A DNA stretch of 64,000 nt, taken from assembly GCA_037074765.1 (NCBI GenBank), contig JBAMDO010000176.1, positions 54,462-118,461 on the forward strand. The letters run 5' to 3'. The position numbers and the translations under genes were made by a program. The notes below the pieces were generated by a model that did no database searches, was not told the DNA's origin, and saw only the letters and a program-made list of their open reading frames with translations. Positions within the stretch are counted from its first letter, which is position 1, and each line of letters begins with the position of its first letter. This document shows positions 12,701-24,325 of the stretch, one piece after another. This DNA comes from Mansonella perstans (taxonomy: Eukaryota > Nematoda > Chromadorea > Rhabditida > Onchocercidae).

Positions 12701-14470
12701 GATTGGAGGTGCAACTCGAGTTGGAGCTGCAGGTGCAGTAGGAGAAGCGGGACAAAAAAGTGCCTATTTCATGCCAGGACAAAGTGCTGGACTTGGAGCT
12801 GCAACTGGAGTTGGATCTGCAGCTGGAGTTGGAACTGCAGGTGCAGTAGGAGGAGCCGGGCAAAAAAGTTCCTATTTCATGCCAGGACAAAGTGCTGGGA
12901 TTGGAGGTGCAACTGGAGTTGGAACTGCAGGTGCAGTAGGAGGAGCCGGGCAAAAAAGTTCCTATTTCATGCCAGGACAAAGTGCTGGGATTGGAGGTGC
13001 AACTGGAGTTGGAGCTGCAGGTGCAGTAGGAGAAGCGGGACAAAAAAGTGCCTATTTCATGCCAGGACAAAGTGCTGGACTTGGAGCTACAACTGGAGTT
13101 GGATCTGCAGCTGGAGTTGGAACTGCAGGTGCAGTAGGAGGAGCCGGGCAAAAAAGTTCCTATTTCATGCCAGGACAAAGTGCTGGACTTGGAGCTACAA
13201 CTGGAGTTGGATCTGCAGCTGGAGTTGGAGCTGCAGGTGCAGTAGGAGAAGCGGGACAAAAAAGTGCCTATTTCATGCCAGGACAAAATGCTGGACTTGG
13301 AGCTACAACTGGAGTTGGAACTGCAGGTGCAGTAGGAGGAGCCGGGCAAAAAAGTTCCTATTTCATGCCAGGACAAAGTGCTGGGATTGGAGGTGCAACT
13401 CGAGTTGGAGCTGCAGGTGCAGTAGGAGAAGCGGGACAAAAAAGTGCCTATTTCATGCCAGGACAAAGTGCTGGACTTGGAGCTACAACTGGAGTTGGAT
13501 CTGCAGCTGGAGTTGGAACTGCAGGTGCAGTAGGAGGAGCCGGGCAAAAAAGTTCCTATTTCATGCCAGGACAAAGTGCTGGACTTGGAGCTACAACTGG
13601 AGTTGGATCTGCAGCTGGAGTTGGAACTGCAGGTGCAGTAGGAGGAGCCGGGCAAAAAAGTTCCTATTTCATGCCAGGACAAAGTGCTGGGATTGGAGGT
13701 GCAACTGGAGTTGGAGCTGCAGCTGGAGTTGGAACTGCAGGTGCAGTAGGAGGAGCCGGGCAAAAAAGTTCCTATTTCATGCCAGGACAAAGTGCTGGAC
13801 TTGGAGCTACAACTGGAGTTGGATCTGCACCTGGAGTTGGAACTGCAGGTGCAGTAGGAGGAGCCGGGCAAAAAAGTTCCTATTTCATGCCAGGACAAAG
13901 TGCTGGGATTGGAGGTGCAACTGGAGTTGGAGCTGCAGGTGCAGTAGGAGAAGCGGGACAAAAAAGTGCCTATTTCATGCCAGGACAAAGTGCTGGACTT
14001 GGAGTTACAACTGGAGTTGGATCTGCAGCTGGAGTTGGAACTGCAGGTGCAGTAGGAGGAGCCGGGCAAAAAAGTTCCTATTTCATGCCAGGACAAAGTG
14101 CTGGGATTGGAGGTGCAACTGGAGTTGGAGCTGCAGGTGCAGTAGGAGAAGCGGGACAAAAAAGTGCTATTTCATGCCAGGACAAAGTGCTGGACTTGGA
14201 GCTACAACTGGAGTTGGATCTGCAGCTGGAGTTGGAACTGCAGGTGCAGTAGGAGGAGCCGGGCAAAAAAGTTCCTATTTCATGCCAGGACAAAGTGCTG
14301 GACTTGGAGCTACAACTGGAGTTGGATCTGCAGCTGGAGTTGGAACTGCAGGTGCAGTAGGAGGAGCCGGGCAAAAAAGTTCCTATTTCATGCTAGGAAA
14401 AAATGCTGGGACAGGAGGTGCAACTGGAGTTGGAGCTGCAGGTGCAGTAAGAGGATCGGGCAAAAAATGA
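9735..14470 (+). CDS. Gly/Ala/Val-rich YFMPG-repeat protein, frameshifted near the C-terminus
   Basis: Exon 1 is 9735-10053 (donor G|GTGTTA). Exon 2 starts at 10801 after TTTTGCAG; the phase-1 join gives one frame. An in-frame TAA sits just before the ATG. Residues 1-155 or so are Lys/Glu-rich and charged, with no signal peptide or membrane helix visible. The rest is about 33 tandem units of mainly 30, 36 or 39 residues, each with one GQKS(S/A)YFMPGQ core and Gly-Ala-Val-Thr spacers; Cys is absent from the repeats. In the middle, SSYF and SAYF units largely alternate, giving a higher-order period. The last unit is degenerate and ends at TGA 14468-14470. At about 14166 one C is missing compared with every other unit, shifting the frame to a stop at 14250-14252. 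This is either a sequence error or a real truncating allele. A poly(A) signal is at 14757-14762. Family unknown; the composition suggests a structural, possibly cross-linked, silk-like or eggshell/sheath protein, which is inference. Confidence 0.75.
11100..14465 (+). repeat. Coding minisatellite array (90/108/117-bp units)
   Basis: About 33 in-frame units. All lengths are multiples of three, and neighbouring units are often identical over tens of bases, indicating recent unequal exchange or gene conversion. The regularity keeps long alternative frames open, including one of 1045 codons on the opposite strand. Confidence 0.95.
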
Positions 14471-14881
14471 TAGAACAAGATGCTGGAACAGGAATGTTTT
14501 AGGAGTGTTGCGTGGAGGATAAGAAGATTTGTAGCCAAAAATGACCTTTGAGGGTAAGATACGCACATACTTATCTGCAACATGTAATCTCATAAATACT
14601 AACTGGATTGATCTGGTTGGAATCGAATGACGGATTTTAGGATGGAAACGAAATGAAATGCTTGAAAATGACATCAGTGATACCTTAATTGAAATGCAAA
14701 GATATTTTACTCTTTTCAGTATATAGTATTTCAATGAAAATCTTACCCAATCGGCAAATAAATACTTTTTGTCATGCTCGTAAAATAAGTATGAAAATTC
14801 TATACATACGTTTATTTGTGACGGGCGTTGTCCATTATGGAATATTTAACTCGTGAATGATATTTTGACCTATTAAGAAAG
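14471..14881. other. 3' flank of the repeat gene
   Basis: Holds the AATAAA at 14757-14762. One more decayed repeat scrap follows the stop codon (about 14470-14500). No other feature seen. Confidence 0.5.
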
Positions 14882-15263
14882 ATGGGAGATTCTTGTCAGT
14901 TATTCCCTTTGACTCTCCAAATAGTCGAAGTACCGCACAATAATGTTGTCATGACGGGCAAAAATCAGTAAGTAAATGATTGGTTTGGGTATCTGTGGAA
15001 ACGGCCTAAACTGGAAGACATTAGTTGTGAATGCATTTGGCCTTGTAAAAGGTTTCGATTATACAACAGGGCATTTGGCTTTGCAAAGGTATCAGAGAAT
15101 TATCTCTGGAAGAATTCAAGATATCAATATTGATTGGGCTACTATCCTTTACTTCCATGAACTAACTTTAAGAGATGCCGACTTCATTTTTAAAATTAAA
15201 ATAAACGGTGCACTTGTCGCGAAAGTTGCGAAAATTAAAACAAAATTTTATACAAATTCGTAA
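14882..15263 (+). CDS. Possible small two-exon gene, unrecognised
   Basis: An ATG at 14882 opens a 28-codon segment ending in a canonical donor, CA|GTAAGTAA (14968). The only acceptor in matching phase that I see is AAAG|G at 15088, a poor nematode consensus, leading to a frame ending TAA at 15261-15263. The frame 14976-15263 is also open without splicing. The tail (ELTLRDADFIFKIKINGALVA) faintly recalls the strand FxIxVNG of galectins, and the first exon (VPHNNVVMTGK) a galectin start, but the spacing is wrong for an intact galectin fold. Treat as a hypothetical or degraded gene. Confidence 0.3.
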
Positions 15264-15349
15264 GAAATGTTTTCCGTGATCTCATTTTTGAATTTTTTTC
15301 CCATACCTTAATTGTATAATTATATTCATTAGAATTAATCCCATACTTT

Positions 15350-15712
15350 TATGTTACTATCTATAATTTACGCTTCTTATAATTACTTTCCATTACCGAA
15401 ACTCGTGTCTTCTCTTAACCATTTTCATCTTATCACATTATGATCTGTCATATTAAGCCATTAATCAGCTTATATAAAATGATTTATGGCTCTTGTATAA
15501 ACAGATCCACCCCTTCTTCTCCCCTATATAAACTGTTTCTCTAATCACAATCTTCATTCCACATTCAGTTAACCATTAACTGCTCTCATCGTTGGCGTTA
15601 CTTCTTATTCAATTTGCTTCGTGTTCAAATAAAGGGTTCAATTACCCAAGTACAAAGAGTCCTCACAACTCAAATTCAATCCAACGCACTATCCTCAGTG
15701 CGACACAAAATT
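15350..15712 (+). mobile_element. Possible solo LTR
   Basis: The stretch opens TGTTAC and ends GCGACA, with TATATAAA at 15525-15532 and AATAAA at 15628-15633, about 100 bp apart, the usual order of an LTR U3-R boundary. No target-site duplication or partner LTR was found, so a simple gene promoter remains possible. Confidence 0.25.
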
Positions 15713-17783
15713 CCCAGACACATAAGGTTGCGCTACAGAACTTTTTCCCGACAGCACTCCCATTTCAGTTTTTTTTATATTTTTGTTGGAAAACGTAAAA
15801 AATAATTTTGTGACACGAAGTTGTTTCATATATGGCAGGAATTATCAGAAAATTTCGTGCAACAAAATTATTGCAGTAATTTCAAGAGTTCTTAACAATT
15901 TTCAATTTAAATAGTCAGTCGCCAATGTATAGCTTGTCAATGGTTCAAAGATCTAGCTTGATATCGCATGCTTGTCGGACTGAATCAATGATCTCAATTT
16001 ATTGCTTTCATTTTCTATAAGGCTATCATTTATATATATTCCAAATTTAAGAGTTATATTTAGAGTTATGATGAAATAACTGTTTCGAAGTTATGTGTAA
16101 ACACTAATTTTCCTGGATTTATGCAATCTTCTCATTCCTGAAATATTTGGCCAATTTTAATATGAAATTTTACGCCATGATATAAATAATGCGAATATTA
16201 TGGCAATATTTATTTTTTCTAGCAATCTTTTACTGACCGGTAGAAACGGTGCAGATTGCTTTCTTCATTTAAAATAAATCATTAATTTTTGTCAAAGGTA
16301 ATGCTACCATTTTTTTTCGTATTATTTACTTTTCCAAGTGTTGACACGAAATTTATTTAAATATTTAAGAGACTTACTTAATGCAGAAATTTCAATGAAA
16401 GTAAGTACAATTGTAAATAACTTATGAATTTCAATTATGCTAACAACATTGAGTTGAATTTATTCATTTCATAGAAAATATTTGTCGTCATGTAGAAAAA
16501 GCAGAAATTCAGTGTAGTGCAGTTTAGATAGAATATTATTCGTTCAAGAAATTTTAAGTAATTCAGGAAGAAATTCCCATGTCCTGGAATATTTGAATTA
16601 ATGATAACTTGAATGATCGAACCAAATTAACAGATTTAAATGAAATTTATCGTAGAATAACTTGCACACATCCATGATAAAGAATAGTGGATGTGATGAG
16701 AATGACCATGATGATTAAGAATGACATGATGTTCTTGACCAGTTCTGCTTTCAATATTATATTTATTGTTTCAGTTCTTGCCCAAAATGTTAACTTCCAA
16801 ATCAAGTGGTAATGTTTTTCCAACTGCAATTTACTGTTTGGAACAAATAATTGCAATTTCAAAAGGAGAGAGAGAGAGAGAATTCATTTCTCTGTAATGA
16901 AGCAAATTTTTACAAACGCAAAAAATTTTTGAATGAAACTTTCTTTCATGAGAATATCTTTTTTAAAATTTCATTGTGGAAAAATAAAATTTCAGCGAGC
17001 ACTACAAAGAAAGCAAGCAAAAGAATGAGACACAGATATATAAACGCTAAAGTATGTCAGTGTCTGTTAACCTTCTTTCAAAATCTTTGCTTTGCAAAAT
17101 GAATTTTCATTGAACATCTGTCAATATACAATGATAAAATTAAATTAAGCATAATAAAGTTGTGGATATCTACAATCCGTACTACAATTATTTCAACAAG
17201 CGTTATGTATGTTAATCTTTTTTTCTTAAAAAAATAAAAAATTTGGCAAGAAACGAATGAAGAAAGCAATACAATTGAGATTTGAAAGTACAAGGATGAA
17301 ATTGAAATAAAATTGAAATTTAAAGGAATTTATTTTTAATTTCAAACGAATGATCGTTTGATAAGGAATTATTATATAAGCAATAAAAACAATCAGCAAT
17401 GTTTCATTCTCGAATTTATGCCGAAGAAAAAAGATTTTTTTTTTAGAGAAAAAAATTTTTTAAAAATCAAAATTTTTGATTTTCGCTCTTTTAGAAAATC
17501 TATATAGAAGGAAGTAAAAGAAGAAAAGGTAGCAAAATTTTGCTTTGTTTATTTCCTAGTACCGTTTCAACTTTCGCAAATTTCTATTCAAATTAAGCCT
17601 TTTTCTTCTACTCATTATGCTAGAATGAATGATATATTTCATGATCGATTGATTTTACTTTTTTAATTATTTTGAAAAAAGTTCTAAAATAAGCATCTAA
17701 AAGCTTCTTAAAGATCTCTTATAGCCAAATTCCCTGCAATGAAGCATTTTTCATCCAACAGAAATTTATCAAATTCATTTCAG
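15713..17783. other. Intergenic, nothing recognised
   Basis: AT-rich, a short GA tract near 16865-16880, no exon with both splice sites and composition in its favour. Confidence 0.5.
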
Positions 17784-19894
17784 AGAGAGTTGCTCTGTTA
17801 GAGGAACACTCAAAAAAGGCATCTACCGAGAGCAAATCTAGTAGCGTGGAAAAGGTAAAAGGCCTATTTTTTGAGGAAGATGAAAATATTTGTTTGTTGA
17901 CTGTTGGAAACAGACTTATTTGTTTAAGAATAAATTAAAAGTAATAAATTAGCCTATTTTCCACAGGCCACAAAATTCTTCTACGCTTGTAATTTCAGAT
18001 ATTGGCTAAAAAGTAAGCATTGATTACTTTTGAACAACTTTCCCTCACAAATAATAATCAAGGAATTTGAAAACAGATGTATTGTAAATGGATTTCTTTC
18101 TTTATTGCTAAAAGAAAATTTAATTAACGAAATTCAAGAAAGGAAATCTTTCGTTATTTTAATTTTCTAAATGGATTTGAGGTTTATTATTTTTAATTTA
18201 CTTTTAAATTTCAAAACTGAATTGCGATCTACTGAAAAATGAAATTTTCATTAAATTAGAAATGATCAAAAGTGGAATTGATGATATTTTTAAAGGGAAT
18301 CATCGAAAAAAAAAGAAAGTGATGTTGTGAAAGATAAGAAGAAAAAAGCGAAAGAAAAAATGGATCAAAAAAGTAAACGAAAGACGAAAGAGAAAAGTAA
18401 GCTGATCAAAATTAAAATTTAACCTTAGTAATTTATTTCACTCACTGTAGGTAATTAATTATCAAAAATCATAAAAGAATTTACTGTACAGATCGAACAA
18501 CATTATTTATTAGATAACAAAAAAGTATTCTTTAACTTCATAGACGAAATTTTTGGCAATTCGTAAAATTTAAATAAATTCAAGATTCGTAGTATAAAAT
18601 GATGTCTAAATTTGGTGATTATTTAGAGAAATCTGATGAACATCCGACATCCGTCGCTATTTTTGAAATGGCATCTAAAAGAGAGAAAGAGAAAAGAAGA
18701 AAAGTGAAGGAAGGTAAGAGGTTTTTCTTTTGGCTATAATTAAAATATATATTTATTTTATTACCAATCAATTTTAACACAAATTTTGATGACTATTTAG
18801 AAAAATCTGATGAACTGACGGTAACTGCAATTGAAATAACAAAACCTGTGAACGAAGTGAAGGAAAGAAAGCAAATAAAGAACTCCGATGAAGACCATAA
18901 AGGTATATTTTGTTTACTTTTCCATCAATATTTATTTGTTTATTAATTTCTTGCGATGAATTAGACGAATGTTTAGAGTCACCTAACTTATCGATCACCT
19001 TTGAAGAATCATCGGTAGACACTGCTAGAGAAGCATTACTTGAAAAAGAAGAGGGGAACAAAAGTAAGTTGGAGGATTACAGTGAAAATTATGAAGGTAC
19101 GTGTTTACTTGTTTATTCCTTTATCAATATTTATTTGCTTACTAATTTCTTGAAATCAATTAGATGACTGTTTAGAGTCACCTAACATATCCGTCACCGC
19201 TGAAGAATCATCGACGGACACTGCTAGAGAAATATCACCTAAAAGGAAGAAGAGGAGAAGTAAGTTGGAGGACTATATAAAAAATTATGAAGGCACATGT
19301 TCATTTGTTTATTTTTATACATTTAATTGTCCATAAATGCGTATCATAGATTTGATGACCATTTAGAGTCTGATGTGTCGTCAATCGTCACAGCTAGAAT
19401 AATGTCATCTGTAACGAAGGAGCGGGAAAGCGGAAAAATGGAAGACAAAAATTACGAAGGCACTTGTTTATCAATTACTTTATAAATTTTATTTTAAATG
19501 GAATTTTCTTAATGTTTTGTCTACAGAAAAAATTTTATTTTCAGAGAAGGCTATCACACCTGCTTCAATATCCACACTTATTGCTAAAATTATTCGGTCC
19601 CCGTCGGAATCACGAGGAAGTCCATCAAAATCTTTGTTGGTAACAACTGAAAGAAGCAGTAAAACTGCTGACTGGACTACCTATGAAAGTGAAATGAAAA
19701 AAGATGATGATGAGAGTGACCAAAAGATGGAAATGGATGAGGAAGAGAGCCACAAAAGTAAACAAGAGGATGCTGATAGTGATAATGATGATAGAAGTTT
19801 GTACTTTTTTGTCGAAAGTGCAAAAGAAATGGTTAACCGTCAAATTTCCGACAATGACAGCATTTATTTCTCTGTCCCTTTAGTAAATGATTGA
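17784..19894 (+). CDS. Lys/Glu/Ser-rich protein with tandem phase-1 exons
   Basis: Exons: 18296-18396, 18627-18713, 18801-18902, 18965-19096, 19164-19292, 19367-19459 and 19545-19894 (TGA). Every internal join is phase 1 and each symmetric exon keeps the frame. A further candidate exon, 17784-17854, precedes them but its phase 0 end does not fit 18296, so the 5' end is unresolved. Exons 18627 and 18801 both begin (E)KSDE; exons 18965 and 19164 are near copies (LESPN, EESS, DTARE, SKLEDY, NYEG); 19367 is a shorter relative (LES, TAR, MEDKNYEG). The last exon is acidic and ends in a mixed tail. No signal peptide, helix or known domain. The donors at 19293 and 19460 are GC instead of GT; the exons at 18965 and 19164 also contain an earlier phase-1 GTAAGTTG donor. 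Likely a disordered protein of unknown role. Confidence 0.65.
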
Positions 19895-22320
19895 ACTATT
19901 AGTTTATTTTCAAGTACTGCTATAAATCTGAAAAAGTTGTCATTGCATTAATATATTTGGAAATGATAATTTATCCATAAATGATGAACCAAGAAAAAGT
20001 GTTAAAAGTTGGAAAGTTATTCCTTTGTGAACAAATAAGTATATTCCATTATTGATTACTGATTTATAATAGATTAATAAAAATATTCCTTCGTTCGCTC
20101 CATCTATTTAAGCAATAAATCATCGACCACAAATATGTATTAAATTAAAAGTGATTATTTCAGTCTGTGATGATAAGAAACTCTAAATGACCAGATTAAA
20201 CAGTGAGATGAGTTCTGCTCGTTGCCATTGGCAGAGGCAATATTTTAATAGCCATAATTAGACTAGTTTAGGCCTGTTCTGTTAGATTCTTTCATATATG
20301 AAATATTTATTTTTATTTTTAATTTCCCCCTATGATTTCACATGTTTATTGTAGCACTTATTGCAACTTTTGCTAGCTACAACATTTGAACTTCTCCACA
20401 GTTGTTATCAGTTTCCCATTCTTCAAAATAACTTTAAAACTTTAAAAATGATAATCAAATAGATTTGTCATTAAGGAATATTAATTTCGTATAACTGGTA
20501 AATTCAGTGAGCAATGAATTTCACAACGGTTAAAATTTATTATAATCATAAATAAATGTTTGAATCAAAAACATTTTTACACTATAGCATAGTAAAGTCA
20601 ATGAAATTATTCATTTCGTATTATGAAATCATATATTCTATTTATCTGCAAGCAAAGCAATCTCAAAATAGAAAATACTGCATTATTTCATGAATTAATT
20701 TATCCACTGCTAACAAATTTATTTACTTTTAAAATTTTTCATTAAATTTTCATTGTAAAAAATGAAAGAACACTTAGACTACGTCATTATAATTTTAATT
20801 GAATATCATCACCGACAAATATATGCAATATCCATGTTTTTCGATTTATATTTAATAAATGAAGAAAAATCCCTCTTCTATAATTCACTTGTAAAATGGC
20901 ACTATTGAAAATATCTGATACTAATTTTCAGCTCTTTCTTCAAAATAAAATTTAATTTCTCATCATGTCATCTCTGCTATTAACTGTGGCCAATGAATTT
21001 GATCTTTTCATTACTCTTAATTGCCTAATTTGTATTTTAGCTAATTAACAAAACCAATTTCGATAATATTTTGCCGCTACGACCTATGATTTCTTGAGAA
21101 AAGTGAGCTGGTCTTCGTTTTATTTGTTTTGTTGAATGGATGGGAGGCCTTAAGAAAAATATTGGCCTATTTTTTTATTTCTTCTTTGCTTAGTCTTAAT
21201 CTTTCAAGCCTTTTTTGTAAATTTTCCTGCTTTTCATTCTTTACATCTCTTTGTCATCCATAATGTCATACTTAAGCCTTTTTTTGTTTCAAGAAAATAA
21301 ATTCTAAATCTTTCTCCAAAATTGATATTTTACCTTTTTGTTTTCAATTATTTTCTCATATCGCTTGCAAATTTCTCCTAGATAAAATACACATTTTTTT
21401 AAGCTTATTAATTATGTTTTTCAAAAAATAAGCTAATTAATTCATTAATTGATGGAAACATTAGAATGGATATTCAAAAAGAAAGCTGTGCAGTACATGT
21501 GAAATCTGCGGATATCGCAGATTCCAACAGTAATGATGTATTATCATCCTCTTTCTAACATTGACATCGTAGGTCTGATAATTCCGCATTTGTTATAAGC
21601 ATTGAAATAAAAATTTTTTTTAATTCGTTTAATTTTAATGGTAAGCGTTTTTTTTTTTTTTTTTAATTTAAATTTAGTTTTCAAACTTATCACTGATATG
21701 CTAATGTCTTTCATTCGAATCATTACGAACGGCAAGTTGTAATGCAGGATTAGTAATAAATAAATAAAAAAATTCGTTTCATAGAAATTTTTTCAATGTT
21801 ATCTTAAATTAATTTAAATTAAAAAAAAAAACGCTTACTATTAAAATTAAACGCAATTAAATGAGTTTTCAAAAGAGCGGCAAATTTTGATTCGAAATTC
21901 GTCATTTTTCGTAATTTCTTTAATTTAAAAAACGCAAAAGAAAGAAAGCGACACTGAATGTACATTCATTATTGCATGCTGTTCCAGTCAATTCATTACA
22001 CTGAAGATTTAAATTTCCAGTATATTTTAATTAAATAATGCAACCAACTGGAAATTCACTTAATTCTGATATACCTAGACAGATCCTTTCAGCACTTCTC
22101 TAAGAAAAAAAAAGTTTACTCAACGAATTAGCAATTTCTATTTTGATTTACTCTGAAATTTAATGATTTATATTTCTCAATCCTCTTCTCTCTTTCTAAG
22201 TTAAGGTTTCTTAGTTAAATCGCTTGGACATAGTTCACATTATGCAAGTTAAATTCGCTTCTTTTTTCTCTTTTTTTTGAACTGATTGTAGTTTTCTAAT
22301 TTTAAACAAAAACAATGTAA

Positions 22321-22346
22321 AGGTCAAAAGGTCAAGATCAGGGTCA
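22321..22346 (+). promoter_or_regulatory. Cluster of four nuclear-receptor-like half-sites
   Basis: AGGTCA at 22321 and 22329 (a DR2), then AGATCA at 22335 and GGGTCA at 22341, head to tail. This matches how nuclear receptors bind direct repeats, but it lies far from the nearest recognised gene start. Confidence 0.3.
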
Positions 22347-23219
22347 GGAGTAATCCCTTGATAGCATTTCTATGTCTAATCACTAGATGGGATATTTTGA
22401 TTAGTAAAGCAACTGCTAGTAGCAATGATAAATTGTCTTAGGTCATTTTCAAATTTCATGATAATGAAAGTGATATAGTTTTTTATTATTAAATGAGATG
22501 GAAATAAATGAAATTGAATCATTTAATAATGGAAGTCAAATATTAAAGATCAGATGGAAATTAAATAAAATTAATTTGCCATTTACTTTTTGTTTTTCTA
22601 TTGATGAAAATTTAGTGATAATGTATGTGTTTAATTGATAATTCGGAAGTACTGTGATAATTACAGTCAATTGATCAATTGAAAAACAAGCCGAGTGTTA
22701 TCAAATTTTTGAACAATAAAATTCTTCAAGGTTGAAAGGAACTCAGAAATGTTTTTTTTTTTTTTTTTCTCATTCAAAATTTCAAATTTAGAATGTTTCG
22801 TAAAAGTACAATTCTTTTCCGTGCAACAATTCACTTTTTCTTTTCCACTGACCAATTAGCAAATAAAATATTTAATTAATTAATTAACATAATAACTCAT
22901 AAAATATGCATGAACGAATTTATATTAAACTAACCATTACTAATATCATCCATTAATTTAGGTAAATTTAAATATCCTTTTAATTAGATTTTATACTCAT
23001 AGATGACACTAACAAAAGCGACAGAGAGAAAGAGGAAGGGAATGGCAGAGAACGAGAGAAAGCAAGAGAAAGGAACTTCTCTTTCGATCACTCGATCGAA
23101 GATAATGAGGGAAAAGATAATTAGTTAGTGAGAAAGAGAAACAGAGAGGGTGTTGATAGTGCAACAACTATTGAACGGAGAGAAAATGTGCCTGAGTTCC
23201 ATTCGATCAATATTTCCCT

Positions 23220-23282
23220 TTCTCTTTTTCTCTCTCTCTCTCTTTCTTCCTCTCTCTCTCTCTTCCCCAATTTCTCTCTCTA
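23220..23282 (+). repeat. CT microsatellite
   Basis: Interrupted (CT)n with TTC and CCT variants. Confidence 0.9.
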
Positions 23283-24280
23283 TATTTGTGAAATGCATTC
23301 AATCAATTTTTATGATTGTTTGCAAGGTTGTTGTACATTTCTTTGAGTTTTCAGGTAAATTGTCCTCGTAAATTGTTTGTGAAAATTGTTCTCATTTCTT
23401 AAGTTTCTTTCTTTGTTTGTTTTGCAAATTTTATTTTTAAATTTTCTCAAAATTAAAAACATTTTTTAAAAAAATACAAAATAAGCACAAAAAACAATTA
23501 AAATGAAGCAAATACTCTAAACTTAATTTTTAAGAACGATAAATTAAATTTGATAAACAGAACACAATATCCCAGATTCACTCTAAGAAACCTCAAAAAT
23601 CAATAGCTACATCAGAATATGGTACTCCAGATCCACCCCAAAAAAACCTTAATAATCAATAATTATATTAGAGTATAGCATCCCAAATCCACTGTAAGAA
23701 GTCTCAATAAATGAAACAAAAAAAAAAATGGAGAAAATGAGGGAAACAGTTGAATATTATTGCATTCGACAGATCTCGAATAATCTCGAATAATATCTAC
23801 AATATCGAATATCCTGAATAATATCTACAGATCTCGAATAATCAGCAGTATTTTTTCTACTTCCCTATTCAACTAATATCCATAGATACTTGCATGGATG
23901 GATCGGCTGGACAATAAAATTGAATTTTCATCATTCCTTACTAATAACTCTTCCATCCACTCACTTTGCTTATTTCTATTTCTATAATGACTTGTTAATG
24001 AGCTATTCTGATGCTATTGTCAAATATGTCATTGTTAAATAGCTGCGACAGTTTTTAATTTAATTTCTTTTTATTTTAAATTTACTCAATTTAAATGTAA
24101 TGTTTATGAAAGAAAAATTTGTTGCAATAAGAAGTTTTGATGTTGAAAAATAAATAAATAAATAATGCTTTTTAACAGAATTATAATTGTTGCAATGGAA
24201 GAAAAAGAATTCTCGTTGTTTGAATAAAAGTTTTTTTTGAAGCTTTTTCGTTTTTGAATTGTATCAATTGATGAATAACA

Positions 24281-24325
24281 AGAGAGAGAGAGAGAGAGAG
24301 GGAGGGAGGGAGAGAGAGGGAAGGG
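24281..24325 (+). repeat. GA microsatellite
   Basis: (GA)n with GGGA interruptions; a complementary CT-rich tract lies at 24659-24710. Confidence 0.9.

Noticed and set aside
11022..14159. A 1045-codon open frame on the minus strand, Cys/Ser-rich (CTCSSNSSC repeats)
   Set aside because: It is the reverse of the YFMPG coding array. Units that are multiples of three keep several frames open together; the sense frame is joined in phase to a proper upstream exon and the antisense frame has none.
21544..21735. Lys-rich 63-codon minus-strand frame
   Set aside because: Arises from T-runs; no splice sites or recognisable motif.
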